A stretch of DNA of 64,000 nucleotides from NCBI RefSeq assembly GCF_023036475.1, contig NZ_JAJQKI010000004.1, positions 186,001 to 250,000 on the forward strand, given 5' to 3'. The stretch is from Bacillus pinisoli. Lineage in GTDB: Bacteria > Bacillota > Bacilli > Bacillales > SA4. The translations under genes were made by a program, and so were the position numbers. The notes beneath the pieces are model-generated. The model was not told the DNA's origin. It saw only the letters and a list, made by a program, of their open reading frames with translations, and searched no databases. This document shows, piece after piece, positions 35,362 to 44,382 of the stretch. Numbering within the stretch: the first letter of the stretch is position 1; the number at the start of each line of letters is the position of its first letter.

Positions 35362-35393
35362 ATAGCCACGTCTTTATCTAAAGACATGGCTAT
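35362..35393 (-). terminator. orphan terminator-like hairpin upstream of arsR
   Basis: Stem ATAGCCA-GTCTTTA with complement TAAAGAC-TGGCTAT (one mismatch) and a tiny loop. On the minus strand it is followed by TATTTTTAAAAAATTTT. No minus-strand gene precedes it (the ZIP gene starts on the other strand at 35541). The plus strand has no T-run. The 300-bp gap 35241-35540 otherwise holds the ars promoter and the ZIP gene promoter. Confidence 0.65.
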
Positions 35394-35540
35394 ATTCATG
35401 ATGTATGATTCTTGAGGGATTTTTAGTATTTCCTACTTGATTAGTTCCAATCCCTAAAACCTAAAAAATATATTCACTCGATGTACATTATTTATAAACT
35501 CTTACATACAAATTAGTAAATATTATCTTGGAGGAACGTA

Positions 35541-36266
35541 ATGACCATACTGCCTATTCTCATTTCTTCGTTTTGTACAAGCCTTGGTGCGCTCCCTATA
35601 TTATTTATTAAAAAGGTGACTCATAAAGGAAAAGATGTCATGCTCGCTTATACTGCAGGCATTATGGTAGCTGCGTCAGCATATGGTTTGATTCCTTCTG
35701 CTCTGAAGCTATCAAATATAACGAGTCTTATTATTGGGATATTAATTGGGACTTTTGTGTTAACAATTTTAGAAAGTATTATCCCACACCATGATTTAGA
35801 CCACTCTTCTGGACATTCAACTAATCGTTCAAATGTTTTCTTGTTTTTAATCGCTATGTCTATTCATAACTTACCTGAAGGTCTTTCAGTAGGCATAAGT
35901 CACGTAAGTAGTGAAAATGAAGTTGGGCCGTTGGTGGCTTTTGCCATAGGACTGCAAAATATTCCTGAAGGATTCTTAGTCGGGCTATTTCTCATTACGC
36001 AAGGTATTAATCGTTTTAAAGCTATTTTATTTTCAAGTATTACGGGCTTATTTGAGTTTTTTGCAGGTGTATTTGGAATGCTTTTTGGAGATGTGTTTGA
36101 ACAAATTGTGCCCTACGGCCTTGCATTTGCAGCAGGATCCATGCTTTTTGTTGTTTATAAGGAACTCATTCCAGAGAGTCATGGTGATGGAAACGAAAGA
36201 GCTGCTACCATTACTTTCATCTTAGGCTTTATCACCATGATCTGGTTAACTGATATTTTTCGTTAA
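35541..36266 (+). CDS. ZIP family metal transporter
   Basis: Encodes 241 aa with about eight membrane segments. The two metal-site helices carry SIHNLPEGLSVG near 111-122 and GLQNIPEGFLVG near 143-154, the HNxPEG / QNxPEG pair of ZIP (ZupT-like) importers of Zn2+ or related ions. A His-rich loop (PHHDLDHSSGH) sits between. GGAGG lies 6 nt before the ATG. It is monocistronic and divergent from arsR. Confidence 0.92.
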   Translation: MTILPILISSFCTSLGALPILFIKKVTHKGKDVMLAYTAGIMVAASAYGLIPSALKLSNITSLIIGILIGTFVLTILESIIPHHDLDHSSGHSTNRSNVFLFLIAMSIHNLPEGLSVGISHVSSENEVGPLVAFAIGLQNIPEGFLVGLFLITQGINRFKAILFSSITGLFEFFAGVFGMLFGDVFEQIVPYGLAFAAGSMLFVVYKELIPESHGDGNERAATITFILGFITMIWLTDIFR

Positions 36267-36277
36267 TCTTTAGTTTG

Positions 36278-36324
36278 GGTTCTTTTCTAAAACTTTATTG
36301 CTTTTCAATCTTACGACAACAGCC
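36278..36324 (+). mobile_element. MITE-like element, internal-deletion derivative F (47 bp)
   Basis: Starts GGTTCTTTTCTAAAACTTTA (left end of the element family) and ends CAATCTTACGACAACAGCC (right end). The whole interior is missing. Flanks are TTAGTTTG (36270-36277) and TTAGTTTA (36325-36332), an 8-bp duplication with one mismatch. It sits just after the ZIP stop. Confidence 0.75.
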
Positions 36325-36329
36325 TTAGT

Positions 36330-37337
36330 TTATTGAACCCATTTTGCCAACTCATAATAGACCGGAATCCCCACAATTAGGTTAAACGGAAACGTAACTC
36401 CTAATGATAAACCAAGATATAACGAAGGATTCGCTTCAGGTACGGATGTCTTTAAGGCAGCTGGTGCAGCAATATAGGAAGCACTGCCTGCCAACACACC
36501 AAGGAGCATAGTGCCTCCTATTGATAGCCCGATTAATCCACCTGTCAAAATACCTATGGTACCGTATAATAATGGAGCAAACAATCCAAATAGCAATAAT
36601 CCTATTCCATGTTTTTTTACTTCTGGCAGTCTTGCCCCTGCTATTAATCCCATATTTAGTAGGAATAAGATTAAGATACTACTGTATAAATCAAAGAATA
36701 GTGGCTTTACTTTTGGAACAGCTTCTTCTCCTAAAAAGAAACCGATTAATAGACTCCCTGTTAAAAGTAAAATACTTTTCCCGAAGATACTTTCTCTCAA
36801 CACCTCTTTATCTACAAATTGAAAAAGTGAAGGTTGTATACCTAACTGATGTGCTTGTACTGCAGGCACCTGCTTGCTCTTTTCAGCAGCTTTTAATAAA
36901 AATAACGATAATAAAATTGCAGGACTTTCCATTAAAACGACTAAAGCATTCATAAACCCTTCATAGCTTGTTCCGACTTGATCAAGAAAACTAATGCCCG
37001 CCCCATACGTTACAATACTTATTGAACCATATGTTGCAGCTATCGCAATCGCATTAGGGAAATCTACTTTCAACCTTTTTAAAATGACTAATGTGATACA
37101 GGGTATAGTAATACCAAGAAAAATTGCACCCAAAATCGGAACGAACACGGAATGTAGAGAGTAATGTGAAAGTTCAATTCCTCCCTTTAAACCTATAGCT
37201 ATTAAAAGATAAATGCTTAAGCCATCACTTAAAGCCTGCGGAAATTTCAAATCAGATTTAAAGAGAGCCGCTATCACTCCTAATACAAAAAATAAGACAA
37301 CTGGTGAAAATAAATTATTTGTCAATATTTCTAGCAT
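36330..37337 (-). CDS. SbtA-like sodium-dependent bicarbonate permease
   Basis: Encodes 335 aa with about ten membrane segments in two inverted halves. Features: LKGGIELSHYSLHSV near 49, AATYGSISIVTYGAGISFLD near 101-120, and SASYIAAPAALKTSVPEANPSLYLGLSLGVTFPFNL near 284-320, the strongest match to the SbtA/DUF897 family. In cyanobacteria SbtA imports bicarbonate with Na+; transport in this organism is inferred. AAGGAG lies before the ATG. A terminator separates it from the YbcI-like gene upstream. Confidence 0.85.
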   Translation of the reverse strand: MLEILTNNLFSPVVLFFVLGVIAALFKSDLKFPQALSDGLSIYLLIAIGLKGGIELSHYSLHSVFVPILGAIFLGITIPCITLVILKRLKVDFPNAIAIAATYGSISIVTYGAGISFLDQVGTSYEGFMNALVVLMESPAILLSLFLLKAAEKSKQVPAVQAHQLGIQPSLFQFVDKEVLRESIFGKSILLLTGSLLIGFFLGEEAVPKVKPLFFDLYSSILILFLLNMGLIAGARLPEVKKHGIGLLLFGLFAPLLYGTIGILTGGLIGLSIGGTMLLGVLAGSASYIAAPAALKTSVPEANPSLYLGLSLGVTFPFNLIVGIPVYYELAKWVQ

Positions 37338-37394
37338 AATTACATTCTCCTTTGATACCTATAATTAGAAATCGGAAATAATCGAATAAAAAAA

Positions 37395-37437
37395 GACAGC
37401 TAAACAACTTTAACATCATGCTAAAGTGTTAACTGTC
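37395..37437 (-). terminator. terminator after the YbcI-like gene
   Basis: Imperfect stem GACAG-TAAACAACTTTA with TAAAGTGTTAACTGTC and a 9-nt loop, followed by TTTTTTTATT on the minus strand. Confidence 0.8.
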
Positions 37438-37499
37438 GGTTTAACTTCAACTAACTTTTCTTGTTTTTTGAAGTTCTCCCTGTATAATTTTGAAAAAGA

Positions 37500-37865
37500 C
37501 TAATGAAAAGTCCTTTCATAATCGTTATCTAATCGAAACACCATAATACGCTCACCCGATTGTGTGCTTATATCTGTAAAAAAACTTCTCACTTTTTCAT
37601 TTGTTATACTTTGTATCATTTCCTTTAGGTCATCTACTCCCGATTCAACTAGATCAGATCGTATTCTTTTAATAGATAAGATTCCTTCCTTCGTTTCACA
37701 CACCGCGTATTCAGCTGGTGTTAAAATACCTTTCAACGTAACGACAATCATATCTCTTAAAATATCAGCTTTAACGGATACAGAACCTCGACCTAAGTAT
37801 TCCTTTTCCCACAATGTAATGGCTTTACTAATTTCACTTTCCATATATCCCTTTGTTTTATTCAT
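37500..37865 (-). CDS. DUF2294 (YbcI-like) protein
   Basis: Encodes 121 aa. The ESEISKAITLWEKEYLGRGS start, the VKADILRDMIVVTLKGILTP strand and the VRSFFTDIST-x-GERIMVF end fit the COG5609/YbcI family, which in B. subtilis is beside the NdhF/YbcC inorganic-carbon genes. Next to an SbtA-like permease here, it may also serve carbon uptake (inference). GGAGG lies before the ATG. Confidence 0.75.
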   Translation of the reverse strand: MNKTKGYMESEISKAITLWEKEYLGRGSVSVKADILRDMIVVTLKGILTPAEYAVCETKEGILSIKRIRSDLVESGVDDLKEMIQSITNEKVRSFFTDISTQSGERIMVFRLDNDYERTFH

Positions 37866-37894
37866 TTAAGTACCAACCTCCATGTACAAAAAAA

Positions 37895-37935
37895 CGGCAT
37901 ATTCCCCAATGGCAAATAAAGTGAGGAATATACCG
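37895..37935 (-). terminator. terminator downstream of the gerC-type gene
   Basis: Stem CGGCATATTCC / GGAATATACCG (one mismatch) with a 19-nt loop, followed by TTTTTTTG on the minus strand. It lies 178 bp after the stop at 38113; 37936-38112 holds no recognisable gene. Confidence 0.75.
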
Positions 37936-38112
37936 ATTTATCTTTAAACATTCTTCATATTGGGCTGAAGCTTTTTCATGCTGTCAAGTTCATTAACAGT
38001 CTGCTAAAGCGAAGCGAGATATGAAGATTTTGAAAAATCTCTCAGTAAATTTATTTAAATTTACCTTTTTCTTAAATTGTTGTCAAGAGTAATATATATT
38101 GCTCTATCAAAG

Positions 38113-39204
38113 TTATTTTAAAAGTCCGGTTCCTTTAACGACTACCTCAACATCTACCACATACTCTACACTCGGATAGATTTCTTGCCACCTTTCCCAT
38201 TCATCGTCAGAAGCATGGTTTGCTCGGTACAATAAACCTAATCCAAGTGGATCTAGTTGTTCCTTCTGCATCTTTTTTAAAAGATTGAGTACATCTTCTT
38301 TAAACTTCTCTTCAGCAAGGTCCTTACTCTTTTCTAAGTGAGCTTTGTTTCCGTCAAAAAGAACTTCTTCGATTAATCCTTCCATTCTCACATTAACCCT
38401 TACTATATCTTGGTTAGTAATATCAAAATCTGTTTTTGCCTCATCAATAGCAATATGAAATTGTTCTTCATCTTCTCTCTTGGCACTTAGTTCCACTTTA
38501 TTAGTATGGTTTAAGAGAATATTGAGTATTTTTGTTTCTTCTGGAGAAAGCGTTAGCACCATTTTTTCTTTATTAAAAAGCGCGGCTTTATTAATTGTGA
38601 ATACATCATCATCCTTTTTATTGACCTCAATAATCGGAAGTAACGGATCTAATCCTCTTTCCCTTAATCGCTTCCAAAAGTCAAATAAATACTCGCTTAT
38701 GATATATGCTGATTCCGTTCCTGAATTCCCGAAAGATAAAAACAAAGCATTAGAAGGCAATCGTTCAGACTTCGGCTTCAACTGTAACACTTCCTTAACG
38801 GATGGCTTACCGATTCCAACCCAAGATATCTTTTGAATATCTCGCCTTCTTAAGAACCAATCCATTACATCCTTAACATTTTCTTTGGCCACTGATTCAC
38901 CTAATAAAATAACCTTTGCGTGACTAAAATCTAGCTCTTTGTCAACTTGTGACTTTGCCATCCGAACAGCTCCACTAATGGAGTCGCTTTCTTGGTCAAT
39001 AATGATAAAAGCTTGGTCACCTGCTTTAATATCTGCACTAGGAATAGCAATCTTGAGCAATACCCTATATTTATTTTCCTCACTCTTTGGTTCATCCACA
39101 CCTATTGATACAACAAAGAAGCGCTTATCTATATCCTTATAACCACAAGCAGACAATGTAAGAGTTAAGCTTATTACAAAGATTACTAGATAATGTTTAC
39201 CCAT
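38113..39204 (-). CDS. Ger(x)C family spore germination lipoprotein
   Basis: Encodes 363 aa, with a lipoprotein signal: MGKHYLVIFVISLTLTLSAC, lipobox LSAC, Cys20. Then FVVSIGVDEPKSE and LGESVAKENVKDVMDWFLRR, followed by the C-terminal domain (LGLGLLYRANHASDDEWERW), match the C subunit of Bacillus germinant receptors. Subunit C anchors the receptor on the outer face of the inner spore membrane. Start: AAGGAGG lies 10 nt before the ATG at 39204, overlapping the gerB end by 8 nt. Confidence 0.92.
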   Translation of the reverse strand: MGKHYLVIFVISLTLTLSACGYKDIDKRFFVVSIGVDEPKSEENKYRVLLKIAIPSADIKAGDQAFIIIDQESDSISGAVRMAKSQVDKELDFSHAKVILLGESVAKENVKDVMDWFLRRRDIQKISWVGIGKPSVKEVLQLKPKSERLPSNALFLSFGNSGTESAYIISEYLFDFWKRLRERGLDPLLPIIEVNKKDDDVFTINKAALFNKEKMVLTLSPEETKILNILLNHTNKVELSAKREDEEQFHIAIDEAKTDFDITNQDIVRVNVRMEGLIEEVLFDGNKAHLEKSKDLAEEKFKEDVLNLLKKMQKEQLDPLGLGLLYRANHASDDEWERWQEIYPSVEYVVDVEVVVKGTGLLK

Positions 39205-40291
39205 TTGCCTTTTTCCTCCTTGCAAGGAATAGCAACAGCAAAACTAATAGAGCTTCACTTGGTAATCGGACATTTAACCAGTACTCTCCAAATTCTAAAA
39301 TGGACTGTTCTCTTAGTTGATACTCTAAAAAAATGACAATGCCTCCAAAGACTGCAAGGATCATGAAATGTATTATTGACCGATTCTTTACTTTTTTGTT
39401 ATCCGTTCCAATCATGCTTTTTATCACCTCGAAAGCTACATGCCAGTGAACAACCACACTAATGATAGAAACACTTACATATAACAAAATAAAGAGTGTA
39501 ATGAGCCTTTCAATTGGACCAAATTCGATAAATAAAGTGTCGGCGGTAGTAACCCATGGAAAGGTAAGATCCCCTGCCCCATCTGCCCCCCAAAATCCAA
39601 TAGGTATAAAAAAAGTTGTGCACAAATTAATAAAACCAATAATAGGTATGACCCATAACCATTTTAATCTTACTTTCTCTTTAAATACTCTGTTAAAGAT
39701 CACCATGTTAGCATATCCTGAAAACGTAAAGGATGCTGCTGCAAGTACACTTAATGAAGGCATCGCCTTAAAATGAGTACCAACCTCAACAATTGAATTC
39801 CAATTTATATACTCATGAAAATAGGCTTGTAAAATAATAATCAATATGAGTGGACTATTAACTACAAATAAGATCTCAATTGTGTATAAGACTTTGTCAG
39901 ATTTTAATCTTGCTATCATCAATATCACGGCAATTGTAAAGACAGAAATCATATTAATACCCGATATATCTGGATTTACAAATCTAATCGTTACATTATT
40001 AAAAGCTAATAACGTAACACAGCCTGCTAGAAACCATATAATGCTAAAAAAGCAAAGAAAGAAAAGTCGAAACCACTTCGGAATGTTATTCAGTATCTCT
40101 GGCAAGCCTAAACGAGGAAATTTATTCATAGATAGTGTAAAAACATATAAAAATAGTGTACCTATTATACAGCCTAGTACGATTCCTAGAACAGAACCGT
40201 TAAAGCGCTCCTCTAATAAGATATTGGGAACATATAAAAAAATATTAATGAGCATATTGATAATCACAAGATAGAAGAAGTACCTATTCAC
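39197..40291 (-). CDS. spore germination permease, GerAB family
   Basis: Encodes 364 aa with about ten membrane segments (APC superfamily), for example VNRYFFYLVIINMLINIFLY at the N-terminus and LFILLYVSVSIISVVVH later. It is the B subunit that binds the small-molecule germinant. The longest frame starts 17 codons earlier with an overlap of about 59 nt; the GTG at 40291, overlapping the A gene by 8 nt with AGAGG upstream, fits the usual N-terminus and is used. It is the second gene of a gerABC operon. Confidence 0.9.
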   Translation of the reverse strand: MNRYFFYLVIINMLINIFLYVPNILLEERFNGSVLGIVLGCIIGTLFLYVFTLSMNKFPRLGLPEILNNIPKWFRLFFLCFFSIIWFLAGCVTLLAFNNVTIRFVNPDISGINMISVFTIAVILMIARLKSDKVLYTIEILFVVNSPLILIIILQAYFHEYINWNSIVEVGTHFKAMPSLSVLAAASFTFSGYANMVIFNRVFKEKVRLKWLWVIPIIGFINLCTTFFIPIGFWGADGAGDLTFPWVTTADTLFIEFGPIERLITLFILLYVSVSIISVVVHWHVAFEVIKSMIGTDNKKVKNRSIIHFMILAVFGGIVIFLEYQLREQSILEFGEYWLNVRLPSEALLVLLLLFLARRKKANG

Positions 40292-41660
40292 TAGGCCCAA
40301 CCTCTTTTCCGCCCTTTTTATTAGCATTGAATTCTTCGTCATTTGATTCGAAGAATAACTTTAAATAAGGCTTACCGTAGCTTTCTAAGTTGGCTAAATA
40401 GGCAATCACCAAAATAATACTAAATACTAACCCTACCATTCCAAAAAAAGTTGTACTTGCAAGTAAGAGATACTTCACGACTCGCATCGCAAAACTCATA
40501 GAGTTAATAGGGATGACAAAGTTAGAAATAGCAACAGCTGCTACTATGATGATCATTACATTAGAAACGAGACCGGCTTCTACAGCAGCTTGACCAAGGA
40601 TTAGTCCACCAACAGTCGTCGCTGTAGACCCTATTGACTTAGGAAGCCGAACACTAGCCTCAGTTAGCAACTCCATCATGACTAGCATTAAAAATACCTC
40701 GAGGAAGGCAGGATACGGGACTCCTACCCGACTTCCCGCAATACTCAATGCAAGTTGCACGCGAAATAATTCTGGATTAAATGCCGTAATACCTACATAA
40801 AAAGCAGGTAATGTCACACTAATGATCAAACCTATATAGCGTAAGGAAATAATAAAACGACTGATCCAGAAGGATTGATAGAGATCTTCCATTGATGACA
40901 TAAAATCATAGAAAACAGCAGGAACAATTAATGAAAACGGTGTCCCATCGACAAGTATCGCCACCTTGCCTTGAGATAGGTTGAGAGCAATTCGATCCGG
41001 CCTTTCAGTAATCATCATGGTTGGGAATAGTGATCGTTTCTCTTTTGTTAAAAATCGTTGTAGCTCGCCAGCAGCTTGAATAAAAGGAACGTCTAGCTTT
41101 TCAATAGATAGCTTCACTTCATTGAGGATATTCACATCTACAAATTTTTGATCATACATAATTGTAATCCTCGTTTGAGACACAGATCCGGCTGTCATTT
41201 CTTCTATTCTTAAGGAAGACTGAGGATAACGTCTTCTTACTAAATTGACATTAGACGATATATCTTCAGTTAAAGCATTTTGCGGACCTTGAATAACTGT
41301 TTCAACGGTGGCTTCGCCAATTGTATTATTTATTACTTTCGGAATCTCTACTAGAAAGCATGTTTTTTTTATGAACAAGCTAACTGAACCTTGCATGATC
41401 TTCTTTATGGCATCCTCTTTGCTAGGGTTAATTTTTACATTTGAAAGAGAATAAAGATAATCTATAAAATCATTTTCTGACAACTCAAAAAAAGGAATTA
41501 TGATTAGGTTTTGTAGCGTTTTATCATCGCAGATGCTCTTTATATAAATTAATCGCGCTTTGTGACGATTGGCAAGCAAGTCTTGATCAACAACGTCTTG
41601 TGAAGATCCCAACTGCTCTTTCAGCCAATCTCTCAAAGATGACTTTTTTTGTAGAAACAT
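40284..41660 (-). CDS. spore germination protein, GerAA/GerKA family
   Basis: Encodes 458 aa: a soluble N-terminal domain (about 1-220, LKEQLGSSQDVVDQDLL then TVETVIQGPQNALTEDISSN) followed by five or so membrane segments with VDGTPFSLIVPAVFYDFMSS, GRVG-like SRVGVPYPAFLEVFLMLVMM and STATTVGGLILGQAAVEAG, all GerA signatures. It is the A subunit forming the receptor ion channel (family knowledge). The start at 41660 has AAAGGAG about 12 nt upstream, rather far. First gene of the operon. The germinant cannot be deduced. Confidence 0.92.
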   Translation of the reverse strand: MFLQKKSSLRDWLKEQLGSSQDVVDQDLLANRHKARLIYIKSICDDKTLQNLIIIPFFELSENDFIDYLYSLSNVKINPSKEDAIKKIMQGSVSLFIKKTCFLVEIPKVINNTIGEATVETVIQGPQNALTEDISSNVNLVRRRYPQSSLRIEEMTAGSVSQTRITIMYDQKFVDVNILNEVKLSIEKLDVPFIQAAGELQRFLTKEKRSLFPTMMITERPDRIALNLSQGKVAILVDGTPFSLIVPAVFYDFMSSMEDLYQSFWISRFIISLRYIGLIISVTLPAFYVGITAFNPELFRVQLALSIAGSRVGVPYPAFLEVFLMLVMMELLTEASVRLPKSIGSTATTVGGLILGQAAVEAGLVSNVMIIIVAAVAISNFVIPINSMSFAMRVVKYLLLASTTFFGMVGLVFSIILVIAYLANLESYGKPYLKLFFESNDEEFNANKKGGKEVGPSE

Positions 41661-41755
41661 TTTGAATAGCAGCTCCTTTATTCGACAAGGCGTTATTCTT
41701 ATCTTGTTCGATTTTGAAAGGAATATACTGCTTTTATTGGATAAAAACACCAAAA

Positions 41756-41776
41756 AGACTTTATCTAAGATAAAGC
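41756..41776 (-). terminator. terminator after the Spo0E-like gene
   Basis: Stem GACTTTATC / GATAAAGCC with TAA as loop, then TTTTTGG on the minus strand, 49 bp past the stop at 41825. Confidence 0.75.
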
Positions 41777-41824
41777 CTACTAAATTAAACTAAGTTGTTT
41801 TTGCTGTATGTAATTTCATTTTTA

Positions 41825-42010
41825 TCAATTTTGTATTAACCTATTATCACCACAGGAACTATAAGTTATTTGACAGTAAAGGTTTAATAATTCATCAAGT
41901 TCCTGACTACATCTGATTGTCTCCTCATTACGTAGTCCTTTGGTAATACCTATATGAATCATCTCGTCTCTTTTCACTTGAATCGCCTCAGCTAAAAACT
42001 CTTTCCTCAT
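41825..42010 (-). CDS. Spo0E-family aspartyl-phosphate phosphatase
   Basis: Encodes 61 aa. The Spo0E signature SQELDELLNLYCQ lies near residues 35-47, after an N-terminal helix with MIHIGITKGLRNEETI, giving the short helical hairpin of this family. Members dephosphorylate Spo0A~P and delay sporulation. GAGGAG lies 8 nt before the ATG. Confidence 0.85.
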   Translation of the reverse strand: MRKEFLAEAIQVKRDEMIHIGITKGLRNEETIRCSQELDELLNLYCQITYSSCGDNRLIQN

Positions 42011-42156
42011 TTCAATGACTCCTCAAAACTTATATATAGGGAATTTCTACTAGATCTTGGAAAGGTTATTATAGCATTATTTTACTTTAATAGAATGTTT
42101 TCGCTAAAAGTAGCCAAAATAAGACAAGAATAGACTCTAGTGAGAAGGTTGGTTGT

Positions 42157-42678
42157 ATGCATATTGCAATTGCTTTTTTTATTATTTTTGCAGTGTGGAA
42201 ATGGGGTGACTGGCGTAATTGGCAAAAGTATCATACCGTTATGCTTTACTTTGCTGTGGGCAATTTAACCTATAACTTCTTAACAGCAAGCTATTTTCTC
42301 TGGAGATTAGATTCTGATCTTATTACTAATCATACTTTAACAGAAATGCTTTATACTTTTATCACTTTCCCTGGGTCTGCATTATTGTTCATTTGTAATT
42401 ATCCAGAGAATAAAGGACGAGGTAAGGTCCTACTACATTACGTCTATTGGATTTTGATCTATGGCGTTATTGAATGGATAATGACAAAAACGGGTTATAT
42501 AAAATACCAGTATGGATGGAGCTTAGCGTGGTCCATTGGATTTGATACGTTTATGTTTCCAATGCTAAGACTGTTTTATAAAAGGCCATTGATTGCTTAT
42601 TTGTTATCCGTGCCTATTGGTATTTTCTTCATCTGGTACTTTAAAGTTCCAGTTCATATACCCGTTGAAAAAAGATAA
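42157..42678 (+). CDS. CBO0543-like membrane protein
   Basis: Encodes 173 aa with about five hydrophobic segments; WGDWRNWQKYHTVMLYFAVG at the N-terminus and a YHYGW/YQYGWSLAWSIGFDTFMFP block near 125-146 match the CBO0543 family found in spore-forming Firmicutes, of unknown function. The ribosome binding site is weak (GAAGG). It is followed 20 bp later by an 80-aa helical protein gene, likely the same transcript. Confidence 0.7.
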   Translation: MHIAIAFFIIFAVWKWGDWRNWQKYHTVMLYFAVGNLTYNFLTASYFLWRLDSDLITNHTLTEMLYTFITFPGSALLFICNYPENKGRGKVLLHYVYWILIYGVIEWIMTKTGYIKYQYGWSLAWSIGFDTFMFPMLRLFYKRPLIAYLLSVPIGIFFIWYFKVPVHIPVEKR

Positions 42679-42698
42679 TAATTTTAGGAGTGAAAAAT

Positions 42699-42941
42699 AT
42701 GTCTAGTTTTGAAGAAGCGTTAGACGCAGTCCATCAAGCAGAAGAAGCCGTTTATCAAGCACAAGCAAGTAAGGGAGTGGAAGATCGTCAAAAATCAGTA
42801 GTCTCCATTCAAGTTGCAAAGGAAAAAGTACATATTGCTAAGATTGATGAAAGAGATCATGCAGAATCACAGCATAGACTTCATTTAGCAGAAGAACAAC
42901 TCAAGCACTTGCATGAAGCACAGCAAGCGCTTGAAGATTGA
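42699..42941 (+). CDS. 80-aa coiled-coil-like protein, unknown function
   Basis: Charged, Ala/Glu/Gln/His-rich helix throughout (FEEALDAVHQAEEAVYQAQA at the start; HRLHLAEEQLKHLHEAQQAL at the end). No Cys, no membrane segment. AGGAGTG lies 7 nt before the ATG at 42699. Probable small cytoplasmic or spore protein; not recognised. Confidence 0.7.
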   Translation: MSSFEEALDAVHQAEEAVYQAQASKGVEDRQKSVVSIQVAKEKVHIAKIDERDHAESQHRLHLAEEQLKHLHEAQQALED

Positions 42942-42966
42942 ATTTTTTTGGCGGTAACAGTAATTC

Positions 42967-43617
42967 TTAACTTACCAAATTATCATATCTGTTTTTTATC
43001 TTTTTCTTCCACGCAGCTGCTAACTCCTCAATGTCGAGGAGTTTTTTCATACCCTCAATATTATGTTTATCATGAAAGTAGATTTCGTTTGAGTAAAGGA
43101 CGGAGACGGAATTAGGATTTCTACTTATCCTAATCAAGGTTGAATCTTGTTCAACCCACCCCTCTTTTCTCACTCTAGCCAAATAACCAGTAAAACCTGT
43201 CTGTACTAATCTACTTAATAAAGTCTGCTCTTTATTATATTTAGATAAGGTATCACACGGTATCCTTGATTGTGTGATTTCAATGACAGCATCACCTAAT
43301 TGATATACATCCCCGATGTGAACGAGATCCTCTGATAACCCAGCAACCGTGATATTCTCTCCAAATCCTGGTAGTACTAGATCTTTACCAAATTCATTCC
43401 TCCACTTCTCATAATGATCAAAACAATATACTAGTACAGCTCGATCTGGTCCTCCATGATACTTAGTTTGTTGAACCCCATCATCTAGAAATCCATCTTT
43501 TGTAAGAAACGCTCGATCTACACTTGTTTTCCCTACGCCAGACACGATTTCCTTTTCTCCTGCTATGAGCGTTTTTGGCTTGCCAATGTTTAGTGATATG
43601 ATTCTATACTCTGTCAT
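42967..43617 (-). CDS. MOSC domain protein, YiiM-like
   Basis: Encodes 216 aa. MOSC signature: GPDRAVLVYCFDHYEKWRNE near 57-77, PGFGENITVAGLSED near 86-101, and the conserved cysteine in SRIPCDTLSKYN. A C-terminal 3-alpha-like segment (LVQTGFTGYLARVRKEGWV) follows. YiiM-type enzymes reduce N-hydroxylated compounds with molybdenum cofactor; here that is inferred. AAGGAGG lies 6 nt before the ATG at 43617; the longer frame to 43710 lacks a ribosome binding site. Confidence 0.88.
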   Translation of the reverse strand: MTEYRIISLNIGKPKTLIAGEKEIVSGVGKTSVDRAFLTKDGFLDDGVQQTKYHGGPDRAVLVYCFDHYEKWRNEFGKDLVLPGFGENITVAGLSEDLVHIGDVYQLGDAVIEITQSRIPCDTLSKYNKEQTLLSRLVQTGFTGYLARVRKEGWVEQDSTLIRISRNPNSVSVLYSNEIYFHDKHNIEGMKKLLDIEELAAAWKKKIKNRYDNLVS

Positions 43618-43729
43618 CTTTAGCCTCCTTATAAAAAGTCTAATAAATATGTAGTACAACCTATATGTTTTGAATAGAAATGGTACAAGGTTATCTAAAT
43701 TATACAACATCAGTAGGAGTGGTTGAGAC

Positions 43730-44353
43730 GTGAGCGTATTTATTAGTTATATTTTTTTAGGGTTATCATTAGCAGCACCCATAGGACCAATCAATGCTGC
43801 TCAACTCGACAGAGGAATAAAAAGTGGTTTTTTTTATGCTTGGATTATCGGATTAGGCTCTGTGGCAGCCGATATTGTGTATATGTGTGCAGTCTATTTA
43901 GGCATGGTTCATTTTATAGAAATCCCATTTGTTAAGGCCTTCCTATGGTTATTTGGTTTCTTTGTGTTAGTTTATACGGGAATTGAAAGTGTGTTAAGTG
44001 CAGTCAACTTACAGGCAGATGATCGAGGAAATGCAAACTCGTATATAAAGACATTTTTCACCGGGTTCTTCATGGCCATTTCTAATCCATTAACGATCCT
44101 TTTCTGGCTTGGTATTTACGGCTCGATTCTGGCTAAAACTTCTGCCACACTCGCTACAGATCAATTAATGCTATATAGCTTTGCCATCATTCTCGGATTG
44201 CTTATATGGGATTTCGCTATGGCAGCGGTTGCTAGTAGTTTCAGAAGACTTTTAACTCCACAGCTACTTCGAACCATATCAGTCATATCAGGATTATCAC
44301 TCATTGGATTTGGAGCTTATTTTGGATTACAAGCCTTCCATTTATTATTTTAG
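43730..44353 (+). CDS. LysE/RhtB family amino acid exporter
   Basis: Encodes 207 aa with six hydrophobic segments. FLGLSLAAPIGPINAAQLDRGIKSG near the N-terminus is the LysE family signature, and FFMAISNPLTILFWLGIYG the mid-protein motif. The substrate is unknown. Start is GTG with AGGAGTG about 10 nt upstream. It is divergent from the MOSC gene. Confidence 0.9.
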   Translation: MSVFISYIFLGLSLAAPIGPINAAQLDRGIKSGFFYAWIIGLGSVAADIVYMCAVYLGMVHFIEIPFVKAFLWLFGFFVLVYTGIESVLSAVNLQADDRGNANSYIKTFFTGFFMAISNPLTILFWLGIYGSILAKTSATLATDQLMLYSFAIILGLLIWDFAMAAVASSFRRLLTPQLLRTISVISGLSLIGFGAYFGLQAFHLLF

Positions 44354-44382
44354 TCACGCAACGTAGCTGTTTACTTCATAAT

